Shown here: piece by piece, positions 1 through 9,613 of the stretch
Layout of the letters: the number at the start of each line of letters is the position of its first letter
Numbering within the stretch: the stretch's first letter is position 1
Assembly: GCA_963813185.1 (NCBI GenBank)
Contig: CAWEYA010000021.1
Span: 62,001 to 126,000, forward strand
Direction of reading: 5' to 3'
Length of the DNA: 64,000 nucleotides
Source: Palsa-360 sp963813185
GTDB taxonomy: Bacteria; Acidobacteriota; Terriglobia; Acidiferrales; UBA7541
Notes under the pieces: model-generated
What the model saw: only the letters and a program-made list of their open reading frames with translations
What the model was told of the DNA's origin: nothing
The model's database searches: none
Program-made: the position numbers and the translations under genes

Positions 1-1328
<1,328 letters not shown>

Positions 1329-1384
1329 ATTTTTTTCCGGCGCCCGAATTGCCGCGAGACGCAGGGGAACGCATGAGTCAAAAT

Positions 1385-1414
1385 CCCCTTCCTTCGCGCG
1401 GCGCGAAGGAGGGG
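1385..1414. terminator. Strong GC hairpin after the response regulator gene
   Basis: An 8-bp perfect stem CCTTCGCG/CGCGAAGG with a 3-nt loop is extended by CCCC/GGGG flanks, 57 bp after the regulator stop. It lacks a T-run, so it may be a weak or Rho-assisted terminator or simply a stable mRNA 3' end. Confidence 0.4.
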
Positions 1415-1794
1415 CGCCCCACACCGCAAGCGCCCTCGCCCGCTTCGGATGGCGCACCCTGCCTTTCCTTTCCCTCTGGCGATAGCGCCTTCCTGTATAT
1501 AAATATAAAAGTAGTTATTACATTAGATAATAAATTGATTTGGCGGAGGCTCCGATCTTGCGCCCCCTTGGGGACGAGGGCGGGGTTTCTGGTGGAGAGA
1601 TTCGCGACAAAATGCCTCCCGAACGCCGGGGGGCTGTTTTCCTATCCGGGAATCGCGCCGCCAGTGAGTTTCGGGATGGGAACAGGGAACCTGCGCACGA
1701 TTTCCATATCATTTCTATTTCATTGATTCTGAGCATGTTATCCGATTATGGATAGTGGCCACTGTGGTGCAAGACAAGAGGAGAGGAGGTTGCC
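1415..1794 (+). promoter_or_regulatory. Intergenic region with an AT-rich tract, likely promoter area
   Basis: About 380 bases carry no supported gene. A markedly AT-rich stretch (about 1495-1541, with TATATAAATATAAAA and TTAGATAATAAATTG) stands out in GC-rich surroundings and is the most plausible promoter region for the peptide and kinase genes downstream. No single -35/-10 pair is assigned. Confidence 0.35.
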
Positions 1795-1911
1795 ATGATC
1801 TATCGAGCCTATCTCTTGCACTACCGCGGGGTTCAGAATGCGATCACGATTTTAGTGACGGTGGGGACGGCGCTGCTCGCCAGCTATCTGATTCTGTGGG
1901 CGCGGCTGTAG
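1795..1911 (+). CDS. 38-residue single-pass membrane peptide
   Basis: A short gene with an excellent ribosome site (GAGGAGGT, 5 bases before the ATG) ends 8 bases before the histidine kinase start. The peptide begins MIYRAYLLHYRGVQ. It then has one hydrophobic stretch of about 20 residues rich in Ile, Leu, Val, Ala and Thr, and ends in WARL. That predicts one transmembrane helix with a charged, aromatic cytoplasmic N-terminus. No family is recognised. The tight spacing suggests co-translation with the kinase, so it may be a membrane accessory, since the kinase itself shows no obvious transmembrane segment. Function is unknown; the gene is supported by its ribosome site and by its position, not by homology. 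Confidence 0.6.
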   Translation: MIYRAYLLHYRGVQNAITILVTVGTALLASYLILWARL

Positions 1912-1919
1912 GAGGGTGC

Positions 1920-3932
1920 ATGCCTGCGGCTGGCTGGATGCGAAGGTGGCGAAGCGGCAGCGATGAGAAGGATCATGCCCGCGCACCGGTTCTTGCCGCT
2001 TCCCTGATGGATCGCCCGGCCGCGCATGAGGAACGCGCCGCGTCCAGCGAAATGGTGAGAAAAATCATTGAGGACAGCGGTGAATGCCTCGTCCTCGTTG
2101 ATGAGCAGGGAAAAATTCTGGAAGCCAGCCGCGCCGCCGCCATGCTCTTGTTTCCGCCCGGCGGATGGATGGATGGAACGCTCCTCGAAGAACTATTTTC
2201 CCCTGTGGCGCGCGATGCCGTCGCCAATTGGCGAGACCGGCTCCGCTCGCCTGCCTCTTCGCCGGCCCGGAAAAAAGATGGGCCCCCGCCAGACTTTGAG
2301 GCCGCGCTCGAACGGGGTGGCGTCGTTCGCCTGCACCTGCGTTGCGAGATCGCGGGAATCGACGGGAGCGGGACAGGTTGGCTCCTGCATGTGGAGGATC
2401 AAGGAGCGCGTCAGACATTGCGCGAATCGGAAGAGCGTCTGAAGGCCGAGTTGGCCGGGCTGGTCGACTCCATCGAATCCGGCGTGCTGCTGCTCGACGC
2501 CGGTGGGCGGATTCTCATGGCCAGCGAGCGGTTGGCGGCCATCTTCGGAATTGAATCGCGACGCCTGTTGGAATTTGGCCACATCCATGCACTGATCGAC
2601 AGCCTGGCTTATCAGTTCCTGCGCCCGGCGGAAACCGCGGCGCGCTGGCGCGAGCGCGCGCGCCAGGGTGACGAGGCCAGCTGGGACGAATTCGAGTTGC
2701 TTCGCCCGTCGCGAAAAATCGTGGAACGGTTCGCCAGGCCGCTTCACAAACCTGACGGCACGCGGCTGGGCTGGCTGGAAGTTTATCGCGACATTACCGG
2801 GCAGCGTCTGATCCAGTCCAAGCTCCTGCAGACGGAAAAAATGGCCGCGCTCGGCCAGCTCGTTTCCGGGATCGCCCACGAACTCAACAATCCGCTGACC
2901 AGCATCCAAGGCTACGCCCAACTGCTGCTGAGCCGGCGATCGGCAACGGATCGCGCCGGGGACGCGCAGCGCATCTCGCAGGAAGCCGAGCGCGCCGGCC
3001 GCATCGTGAAAAACCTGCTGCTTTTTTCGCGCGAAACCAAGCCCGAGCGCCGCGCGGTCCTGCTGAACGAAGTGATTGAGCGGACGCTTTCCCTGCGCTC
3101 CTATGAACTGAAGCTCGAGAACATCGAGGTGGAACTGGCCCTGGATCCGGCGCTGCCGCAATCCCTGGCGGACGCCGCGCAGCTCCAGCAAGTGGTGTTG
3201 AATCTGATCGTGAACGCGGAGCAGGCCATCGTGATGGCGCGCGGGGAGGAGGCCGGCATCGGACATATTCTCATTCGCACGCGGCGCCTCGCTGGAGACC
3301 GCCTGGCCATGGAAGTGTCCGACGATGGTCCCGGAATTTCGCCCGAGATCGTGTCCCGCATATTCGATCCGTTCTTTACCACCAAACCGCCGGGCATCGG
3401 AACGGGGCTCGGGCTTTCCATTGTTTACGGGATTGTGCAGGAGCATGGAGGAGAAGTCAGCGTAGACAGCCACCTGGGGCGCGGCGCAACGCTGACTGTC
3501 GAACTTCCCGCCCTGTCGGTTCCGGGGTTTGATTTCGCGGGCGAGGAAAACGCGTTGAAAGTGCCGGCAGCCACCCCGTTGCCGCTCCCGGCCTCGCAGC
3601 GGACCGTTGCAGCGGAGGGCATCCTGATCGTGGAAGACGAGCCGACCGTGGCGGCCTTGATTGCGGACGTGATGGCCGAGGAGGGGCACCGCGTGGACAC
3701 GCTGCTGGACAGCCGTGAAGCGCTTGGGCGCCTCGAAAAGGTGAGCTATGCCCTGGTGATCTGCGATTTGAAGATGCCGTATGTGGACGGGCCGGGGCTG
3801 TATCGCGCGCTAGTGCGCGGGGAGAATCCGATGCAACACCGGGTCCTGTTTGTCACCGGAGACACGATGGGGCCGCGTACGCTTGAATTTCTGAAATCCA
3901 GCGGCCTGCCGTACCTGCCAAGCCGTTTCTAG
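1920..3932 (+). CDS. PAS-domain histidine kinase with frameshifted C-terminal receiver (hybrid kinase)
   Basis: The start is the ATG at 1920, preceded by TAGGAGGG. About 670 residues are readable. Two PAS-like sensor segments (around residues 50-170 and 180-300) precede a HisKA domain with the phospho-acceptor His in GIAHELNNPLTS. The HATPase domain follows, with N-box NLIVNAEQAI, G1 box DDGPGIS, F box DPFFTT and G2 box GTGLGLSIV. A receiver starts at about residue 565 (ILIVEDEP) with phospho-acceptor Asp in VICDLKMP. The reading frame stops at SSGLPYLPSRF, exactly where the receiver's conserved Lys-Pro-Phe should be. The next frame continues with KPFLVDELKDAV and runs to 4039, so one base appears to be missing near 3917. 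No transmembrane helix is obvious. Confidence 0.93.
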   Translation: MPAAGWMRRWRSGSDEKDHARAPVLAASLMDRPAAHEERAASSEMVRKIIEDSGECLVLVDEQGKILEASRAAAMLLFPPGGWMDGTLLEELFSPVARDAVANWRDRLRSPASSPARKKDGPPPDFEAALERGGVVRLHLRCEIAGIDGSGTGWLLHVEDQGARQTLRESEERLKAELAGLVDSIESGVLLLDAGGRILMASERLAAIFGIESRRLLEFGHIHALIDSLAYQFLRPAETAARWRERARQGDEASWDEFELLRPSRKIVERFARPLHKPDGTRLGWLEVYRDITGQRLIQSKLLQTEKMAALGQLVSGIAHELNNPLTSIQGYAQLLLSRRSATDRAGDAQRISQEAERAGRIVKNLLLFSRETKPERRAVLLNEVIERTLSLRSYELKLENIEVELALDPALPQSLADAAQLQQVVLNLIVNAEQAIVMARGEEAGIGHILIRTRRLAGDRLAMEVSDDGPGISPEIVSRIFDPFFTTKPPGIGTGLGLSIVYGIVQEHGGEVSVDSHLGRGATLTVELPALSVPGFDFAGEENALKVPAATPLPLPASQRTVAAEGILIVEDEPTVAALIADVMAEEGHRVDTLLDSREALGRLEKVSYALVICDLKMPYVDGPGLYRALVRGENPMQHRVLFVTGDTMGPRTLEFLKSSGLPYLPSRF

Positions 3933-4105
3933 TGGACGAGCTGAAAGACGCCGTGCGGCAAGCCCTTGCCGCAGTCCCTGCGAGCGAAGAAATGGCCGCG
4001 GGGGCGGGGCATTCACGTGCGGCTTCCCGGGAATCATGAAGAGAGAACAGGAAAGAGAAATCAGTGACGACAAACCATTGATAACAGAACAGTGATGAGG
4101 GAGCC

Positions 4106-4753
4106 ATGACTTCAACGAGTCGAACCATTTTCATCATCAGCGGCGATCTTGGCCTGGCAAAGCGATGTTTCGAGGAACTTGCCGCATTCGGCGGACACTA
4201 CCGGACACAGGTTGTCGGCACGGTGCTGCAGGCCCGCAAGAAGATCGGGCGGAGCGCTCCCGCGGCCGTGTTTCTGGACGAATCCGCGATGGATTTTGCG
4301 CCTGGGGGCGAGACGCTGGAATCCGCGGTAGTTGCGCTGGCCGAAACCGCGCCCGTCGTGGTGGCGGCAGCGCCGGACAAACAAACGGGCCTGGCTTTCC
4401 TGATTAATTCCGGCGCGGTGGATTTTGTATCGCGCGCCAATGATTTTTTGCCGCTGGTTGCGTGCATGCTGGACCGCCGGGCGCGGATGGCCGAGCGGGC
4501 CACGGGAATGCTCCAATTTCCAAACGATGAATTAACGGGCGATTTCGGCGAAATCCTGCGGCACGAAGTGAACAATCCGCTGACCGGAATTCTCGGCAAT
4601 ACCGAACTCCTGCTGGCGCGGCGCGACCGGCTGCCGCCCGCCGCTGTCGAACGTCTGGAAACCATCGCGGGTCTGGCCGTGCGTTTGCGCGAAACCGTGC
4701 GCCGGCTCTCCAACGCCTGGGACGAGCATCATGAGCCCGCCAGGCCTGCGTGA
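4106..4753 (+). CDS. Receiver-like/HisKA dimerisation protein without a kinase ATPase domain
   Basis: This 215-residue protein has an N-terminal receiver-like fold (IFIISGDLGLAKRCFEEL, then AVFLDESAMDF). A HisKA-like dimerisation helix follows, with an H-box-like motif LRHEVNNPLTGILGNTELL at about residues 150-170. No HATPase domain is present. The His-box resembles that of the upstream kinase (AHELNNPLTSIQGYAQLL), which suggests a shared origin. It could be a phosphotransfer or dimerisation partner of that kinase, or a regulator that titrates it. The ATG at 4106 follows GAGGGAGCC, 67 bases after the extended kinase frame. Function is inferred from motifs only. Confidence 0.7.
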   Translation: MTSTSRTIFIISGDLGLAKRCFEELAAFGGHYRTQVVGTVLQARKKIGRSAPAAVFLDESAMDFAPGGETLESAVVALAETAPVVVAAAPDKQTGLAFLINSGAVDFVSRANDFLPLVACMLDRRARMAERATGMLQFPNDELTGDFGEILRHEVNNPLTGILGNTELLLARRDRLPPAAVERLETIAGLAVRLRETVRRLSNAWDEHHEPARPA

Positions 4754-4895
4754 AAAGCCGAGGCCAGGAGGCAAGGAAGCAAGGAGCAGGGAAGAAGAAA
4801 GCGAGGGAAAATGGCCGGCGCGCCGGTCTTGCAAACGACCACCTATCGCCTGCGACTTAACACTTACTACGCGACACCTACCGCCTGCCACCTTT

Positions 4896-6107
4896 TCAAG
4901 TTCTGAACAGCACATCTTCCCGCTGAAATAATTTCACCGCAATGGCCAGAGCTACCACCGCATAGACGCTGGAGGAAAGGAAGATCAGCGCGATCAAGTC
5001 CCAGTTATAGGTGCCGGTGATGATTTCCTTGCTGACCAGGCTGGTGTTCAGCACGGGGACGAGCGCCAGCGTCGAGTTCAACTCCACGCCGGGCAAAAGC
5101 GCGGCAACCGCCGGCAAGACCGCGATAATCATCAACGGAGAAATATAGCTCTGCGCTTCCTTGAAGCTCTTGGCGAAGAGCGAAAGGGCCAGCAGGGCCG
5201 CGGAAAAGAACACCGCGAGCGGGAGGACGACAAAGAATATGGAAACCATGGCTTTTCCGGTGATGGTGATTTGCAAGGCCGCATCCGCCGCTCCGTGCGT
5301 GATGCCAAGAAGCAGCTTCTTGCCGGCGCCGAAGGAAACTGCCATGGAGGCAATCGTCAGAACCGCCGTGGCAATCGAAGCCGTGAGCACCATCAGGAAT
5401 TTTCCGAGGACCAGATGCGAGCGGGAGACCGGGCTGCAAAGAATCGTCTCCATCGTGCCGCGCTCTTTTTCGCCCGCGGTCAAATCCATGGCTGGGTACA
5501 TCGCGCCGGTCAGGCACAACAGAATGACGAAGTAGGGAACCAGCCCGCCGAGGATCGCGCCTCCCACTTTTTCGGGCGGAGCGACATTTTTCTCCTCGAT
5601 GTCGAACGGGTGCACCAGGCTATCCGGCAGGCGGCGCGCATCGAGATGTTCGCGAATCGACCGGTCGCGCAATTCGCGGAAGAACCGCTGCAGGCGGCTG
5701 GCGCCGAAACCGGACTTCAATTCGCCTTCGTACATGAAGATTGTGACGGTGGAGGTTTCACCGGCGGCAAGCTTGGCCTCGAACCCTTCGGGGATTTCCA
5801 CGGCCGCGCGAATTTGTTTGTTGGAGATTTCCTCGGCGAAATCCGGTTTGGCGGGCACGATCCGAAGATCCCTGAGTTGCTCGAGTTCCGCAACCACGGC
5901 GGGCGAATCATCGCCGCCGAGGATCATGACCCTGGGTATTTCTTTCCTGGCCTCGTCTACCAGGGTTAAGGAGAGGGCGCCCATTCCAATCGTGAGCAGG
6001 GGCATGAGGAGCAATGGAACGACGATCATGGAAATCACCGTCCTGCGATCGCGCAGGGAATCGATCAATTCCTTGTGATAAACGATGCCGACATTGCGCA
6101 GGCTCAT
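4896..6107 (-). CDS. ABC-2 type transporter permease (NatB-like)
   Basis: The 403-residue membrane protein starts with a cytoplasmic segment and one hydrophobic helix (VISMIVVPLLLMPLLTIGMGAL). A large extracytoplasmic domain of about 160 residues follows, then five or so further membrane helices, including LVPYFVILLCLTGAMYPA and TASIATAVLTIASMA. This matches the NatB/YhaP ABC-2 permease layout. The motif DLTAGEKERGTMETIL is the typical cytoplasmic loop of these permeases. Its ATG overlaps the stop of the ATPase gene (ATGA), so the two are translationally coupled. The pair probably exports a small ion or toxic compound (NatAB exports sodium in Bacillus), but the substrate here is unknown. Confidence 0.88.
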   Translation of the reverse strand: MSLRNVGIVYHKELIDSLRDRRTVISMIVVPLLLMPLLTIGMGALSLTLVDEARKEIPRVMILGGDDSPAVVAELEQLRDLRIVPAKPDFAEEISNKQIRAAVEIPEGFEAKLAAGETSTVTIFMYEGELKSGFGASRLQRFFRELRDRSIREHLDARRLPDSLVHPFDIEEKNVAPPEKVGGAILGGLVPYFVILLCLTGAMYPAMDLTAGEKERGTMETILCSPVSRSHLVLGKFLMVLTASIATAVLTIASMAVSFGAGKKLLLGITHGAADAALQITITGKAMVSIFFVVLPLAVFFSAALLALSLFAKSFKEAQSYISPLMIIAVLPAVAALLPGVELNSTLALVPVLNTSLVSKEIITGTYNWDLIALIFLSSSVYAVVALAIAVKLFQREDVLFRT

Positions 6108-6835
6108 GGCTCGACAACTTTCACAAACAAATTTTCCAGATCTTGTATTCCGTATCGAGATCGCAGGTCGGGAAGACTTCCCTCGGCCAGCAGCTTGCCG
6201 TCATGGATGATGCCGATGTGGTCGCAGAGCTTTTCCACCTCGGACATGACGTGAGTGGAAAAGACCACGGTTTTGCCGTTGTTGCGGCATTCCCGGATGA
6301 ATCCGACGATGGTGCGCGCGGCCATGACGTCCAGTCCCACCGTCGGCTCGTCGAAAATCATCACCGATGGATCGTGCACGAGCGTGCGCGCGATGGAAAC
6401 TTTCTGTTTCATTCCGGTGGAAAGCTTGTCGCAGCGCCGGTCGCGAAAATCATTCATTTCGAGGCGCGAGAAAATTTCATCGATGCGGCGCCGCAGCGTG
6501 GATTCATCGAGCCCATGCAAGCGGCCGAAATATTCGACCATTTCCTGCGCGGACAGCCGGCCGTAGAGCGCGGTGGCCGTGGAAAGAAATCCCACGCGAG
6601 AGCGTACGGTTTGCGGGTCTTTTACGACGTCATATCCCGCGACGATGGCGGTGCCTTCTGAGGGCGCCAGGATGGTCGCAAGCATGCGCAGCGTGGTGGT
6701 TTTTCCGGCGCCGTTGGCTCCGAGGAGCCCGTAAATTTCTCCCGGCCGGCAGGAAAAACTCACGCCGTTGACGGCGCACACGGTGCCGCGTTTTTTGTCC
6801 CGGAACCGTTTTACCAGATTATGGGCTTCGATCAT
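6104..6835 (-). CDS. ABC transporter ATP-binding protein (NatA-like)
   Basis: The 243-residue nucleotide-binding subunit has Walker A GANGAGKTT, Q-loop region near AILAPSEG, signature LSTGMKQK, Walker B VMIFDEPTVGLD and the switch His in VFSTHV. It powers the ABC-2 permease encoded directly downstream with a 4-base overlap. The ATG at 6835 reads MIEAHNLVKRF, the usual start of this family. A 97-base gap separates it from a small zinc-ribbon gene on the same strand, so all three may be one transcription unit. Confidence 0.93.
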   Translation of the reverse strand: MIEAHNLVKRFRDKKRGTVCAVNGVSFSCRPGEIYGLLGANGAGKTTTLRMLATILAPSEGTAIVAGYDVVKDPQTVRSRVGFLSTATALYGRLSAQEMVEYFGRLHGLDESTLRRRIDEIFSRLEMNDFRDRRCDKLSTGMKQKVSIARTLVHDPSVMIFDEPTVGLDVMAARTIVGFIRECRNNGKTVVFSTHVMSEVEKLCDHIGIIHDGKLLAEGSLPDLRSRYGIQDLENLFVKVVEP

Positions 6836-6932
6836 TCCATCTCATTTCGCGGAGACGCGGCGCAGATTGTATCCGATCGGCGCACCAATTTGCAGGAGGA
6901 TGGAGTATCCAATCGGAAACAGACCGGAGAAA

Positions 6933-7097
6933 CTAGCCTTTATGGCAGCTGGGACACTGCTTGGCGTCAAAATTCTCAGGCGTAACGCGGAACATGTTGT
7001 TACACTGGATGCAAACACGATGAAGCACAGGCTGCCCAGGCGTCGGAGTTTCGTGTTTCGGGGTGTGGGTTTGCTGTGGAGCGGGTTCGGTAGTCAT
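6933..7097 (-). CDS. 54-residue zinc-ribbon protein
   Basis: A small gene encodes a Pro/Thr/Gln-rich N-terminus (MTTEPAPQQTHTPKHETP) followed by a compact zinc ribbon. The first knuckle is CIQC, the second CPSC, separated by 16 residues (NNMFRVTPENFDAKQ between them). The cysteine spacing and the aromatic residue in the knuckle are diagnostic of a structural zinc site. No family name is assigned. It sits upstream of the NatA-like gene on the same strand. The ribosome site is weak, which lowers confidence in the exact start, but the motif density argues against a chance reading frame. Confidence 0.65.
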   Translation of the reverse strand: MTTEPAPQQTHTPKHETPTPGQPVLHRVCIQCNNMFRVTPENFDAKQCPSCHKG

Positions 7098-7305
7098 GGA
7101 CAAATTTTAGCATACCGGCGGGCATTGCAACACCCATGCTGAATGCGTGATTCGGGCATGCGGCATCCAGAACGAAAGGGGCCGCATCTGATTTGGATGC
7201 AGTCGGAGTTATTGAGCCTTCGCCGGCCGGTCGCCTGCCGTCTGAAACTTTGTTAGAATGCCAAGTTTTAATCGCGCCAGTTAAGGCTGGGAGGACGAGG
7301 ACGGA

Positions 7306-8541
7306 ATGACACCGGCGGTGGGCCGAAGACTGTGGCTACTTGTGGGCGGCGCCCTGGCGCTGACCGGCCTGCTGGTGTTTCTCAGCGGGAGAGGGTCCAC
7401 GGCGCGCGTGGCGGTTGCAGACGTCTTGCGCGAGAATTTGAGTTCGGTGGTGTCCACCAATGGAAAGGTTGAACCAGTGATGCCGCGTTCGTTTCGCGCG
7501 GGATACCCGACCTTTGTGGAACGCGTCTTTGCGGTCGAGGGACAGCAGGTGAAGCGCGGCCAGAAGCTTTTCGCCCTGGATGATACGGAGGTTCAAGCGG
7601 ACCTCGCGCAGGCTCGCGCCGATCTGGCGACGCAGGAGGAAGCCCTCAGTGTGGCCAAGGCGGGCGGCCATGCCAGCCAACTGGCGAAAGCCGTAGCCGA
7701 TTTGCAGAAGGCGCAGGCCAGCCGCGATCAATTGCACCGCGACAATGAGACCTTAACGAAACTGGTGGCGGAGAAAGCCGCGACGTCCGAGGAATTGGAA
7801 CAGAACCGGCTGCAGCTGATCCAGGCGGAAGCCGACGTTCAATCCTTTGCAAAAATGAAACAAACGCTGGAACAGCAGGCCAAACTTGACGAGGGGCGCG
7901 TGGCCCTTCTGGTGGAGCATGCGCGCGCGGCCGTTCGCGATCTCGAAGAGCGGCAGCAGTCGGCGCACGGGACCGCTCCTTTCGACGGCACGCTTTATTC
8001 GTTGCCAATTCGTCAAGGCGACTTCGTGAAGGCCGGCGATCTACTGGCCGAGCTTGCGGACTTGCGCCAGGTGCGGATCAGGGCGTTCATCGATGAGCCC
8101 GAGCTCGGGCAGATTGACGTCAATCAATCCGTCGAGATTTTCTGGGACGCGCATCCTGACCGTGTCTGGAACGGGCGAACGGAAATGTTGCCCAAGCAAG
8201 TGGTCACGCGGGGCACGCGCAGCGTGGGGGAATTGATCTGCTCGGTATCGAATGACCGGCTGGACCTGCTCCCCAACACGACCGTGGACGTGCGTATTCA
8301 GATCAGCGAGCGGCCGGCGGCGCTGGTGGTTCCTCGCGGGGCCGTTTATATCGAGGGCGACAAACGATTTGTGTTTCGAGTGGAGGATAACCGGCTGCGC
8401 CGGCGTTTGATCAAAGTGGGCATCGCGGGTCCGACCAAGATCGAAGTTCTTTCCGGGCTGAGCGAAGGGGATGTGGTGGCGCTGCCTGGGGAAGCCACGC
8501 TCAAAGAAAATCTGCGCATAGTACCGGTGCGCCCGGAATGA
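7306..8541 (+). CDS. Membrane fusion (adaptor) protein, HlyD/MacA family
   Basis: This periplasmic adaptor links an inner-membrane transporter to an outer-membrane channel. The 411-residue protein has an N-terminal signal anchor (LWLLVGGALALTGLLVFL). A lipoyl-like half follows (GTVEP-type segment, FAVEGQQVKRGQKLFALDD), then a long coiled coil at about residues 100-215, the second lipoyl half (GTAPFDGTLYSLPIRQGDFVKAGDLLAEL) and beta-barrel/MP domains. The ATG follows GGGAGGACGAGGACGGA. Its TGA overlaps the ATG of the next gene. With the TPR protein, FtsX-type permease and TolC-like gene downstream it makes a tripartite export cluster. Confidence 0.9.
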   Translation: MTPAVGRRLWLLVGGALALTGLLVFLSGRGSTARVAVADVLRENLSSVVSTNGKVEPVMPRSFRAGYPTFVERVFAVEGQQVKRGQKLFALDDTEVQADLAQARADLATQEEALSVAKAGGHASQLAKAVADLQKAQASRDQLHRDNETLTKLVAEKAATSEELEQNRLQLIQAEADVQSFAKMKQTLEQQAKLDEGRVALLVEHARAAVRDLEERQQSAHGTAPFDGTLYSLPIRQGDFVKAGDLLAELADLRQVRIRAFIDEPELGQIDVNQSVEIFWDAHPDRVWNGRTEMLPKQVVTRGTRSVGELICSVSNDRLDLLPNTTVDVRIQISERPAALVVPRGAVYIEGDKRFVFRVEDNRLRRRLIKVGIAGPTKIEVLSGLSEGDVVALPGEATLKENLRIVPVRPE

Positions 8542-9530
8542 TGCGGCGTTTATCATTCGCAGCCGCGGCGCTGGTTTTGTTTTGGGGATGGAGCGGGGCG
8601 CCTGTTTTTGCGGCACAGTCTCCTTTGGGCGACGCGCAACACGACTATAACGCCGGACGCTACAACCGCGCCGTGGACGCGCTGAACATCGCGACCGCAA
8701 AATTGCCCGATGACGCATCCCTGCAGCTCCTTTTGGGGCAGAGTTATTATCAGCTTCGCGAATTCCAGCACGCCGTGGCGAGCCTTGAGCAAGCTGTCCA
8801 GCTTGCTCCCAAAGATTCCGAATACCACGACTGGCTCGGCAAAGCTTACGGCCGGAGGGCCGAAGAGAGCATCTTCCTGAGCGCCATGAGCTGGGCGCGA
8901 AAAGCGCACCGGGAATTTGAAATCGCCGTCGAGCTGAACCCTCAGAATCTTGAGGCGCAACGCGATCTGATCCGCTACGAAATGAACGCCCCCAGCGTTG
9001 TCGGGGGCGGCGACGAAAAAGCGCTGAAACACATCGATGCACTGGAGAAAATCGATTCGATACAGGGGCAGCTTGCCCGCGGGGAGTTCTTCGCCACAAA
9101 AAAGCGGATGCCCGAGGCGGATGCGGTGTTCGGCAAACTTTTGGAATCGAACGCCGACCGGGCGGGCGTGTACTTCGAGGTGAGCGATTATTACCGCGAC
9201 CGCGCGAACGCCGAAAAAATGGGCGAGGCCATCAACAAGGCCGGGCACATTGATCCCGAAGACCGCCGGTTGAAATTTTACAAGGGGGTTCTCCTGGTGG
9301 TGCAAGGGAAAAGCCCCATCGAAGCTGAAACGCTGCTGAAATCCTATCTGGCCACGGTTCCCAATAATTCCGATCTTCCGCCGCACGCGGCCGCGCGGGA
9401 ATGGCTGGGTAAACTATATGAATCGCTGGGACGATTTTCCGAAGCGGCGGAACAATACCGGCTCTCGCTTACACTGGATCCGCACGACAAGAGAGTGGAA
9501 GAGGATTTGAAGCGGTTGCAGAGGAAGTAA
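8538..9530 (+). CDS. Secreted tetratricopeptide-repeat protein
   Basis: The 330-residue protein has a signal peptide (MMRRLSFAAAALVLFWGW ending APVFA). At least four TPR-like helix pairs follow, for example YNAGRYNRAVDALNIA, YYQLREFQHAVASLEQAV and LYESLGRFSEAAEQYRLSL, the last ending in the classic LDPHDKRVEEDL. TPRs mediate protein contacts, here in the periplasm. It is translationally coupled to the adaptor upstream and followed by the permease, so it is probably a scaffold or assembly factor of the same exporter. A TPR gene inserted between adaptor and permease is unusual for MacAB-type operons. Confidence 0.85.
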   Translation: MMRRLSFAAAALVLFWGWSGAPVFAAQSPLGDAQHDYNAGRYNRAVDALNIATAKLPDDASLQLLLGQSYYQLREFQHAVASLEQAVQLAPKDSEYHDWLGKAYGRRAEESIFLSAMSWARKAHREFEIAVELNPQNLEAQRDLIRYEMNAPSVVGGGDEKALKHIDALEKIDSIQGQLARGEFFATKKRMPEADAVFGKLLESNADRAGVYFEVSDYYRDRANAEKMGEAINKAGHIDPEDRRLKFYKGVLLVVQGKSPIEAETLLKSYLATVPNNSDLPPHAAAREWLGKLYESLGRFSEAAEQYRLSLTLDPHDKRVEEDLKRLQRK

Positions 9531-9613
9531 AGGAAGTAGAGGAAATAGAGGAAGCCTGGCTTGGCGGGCTAGCGGTTTTCCAACGAGGGTTGTCATCGTC
9601 CACGGGAATTTAC

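Noticed and set aside
2193..3689. Long minus-strand frame (498 codons) opposite the histidine kinase
   Set aside because: It is antisense to clear kinase motifs and has no family features; GC-rich codon bias produces such shadows.
6836..6932. Hydrophobic minus-strand peptide ending PIGYSILLQIGAPIGYNLRR
   Set aside because: It looks like a membrane segment but has no start codon or ribosome site in frame, so it is not listed as a gene.
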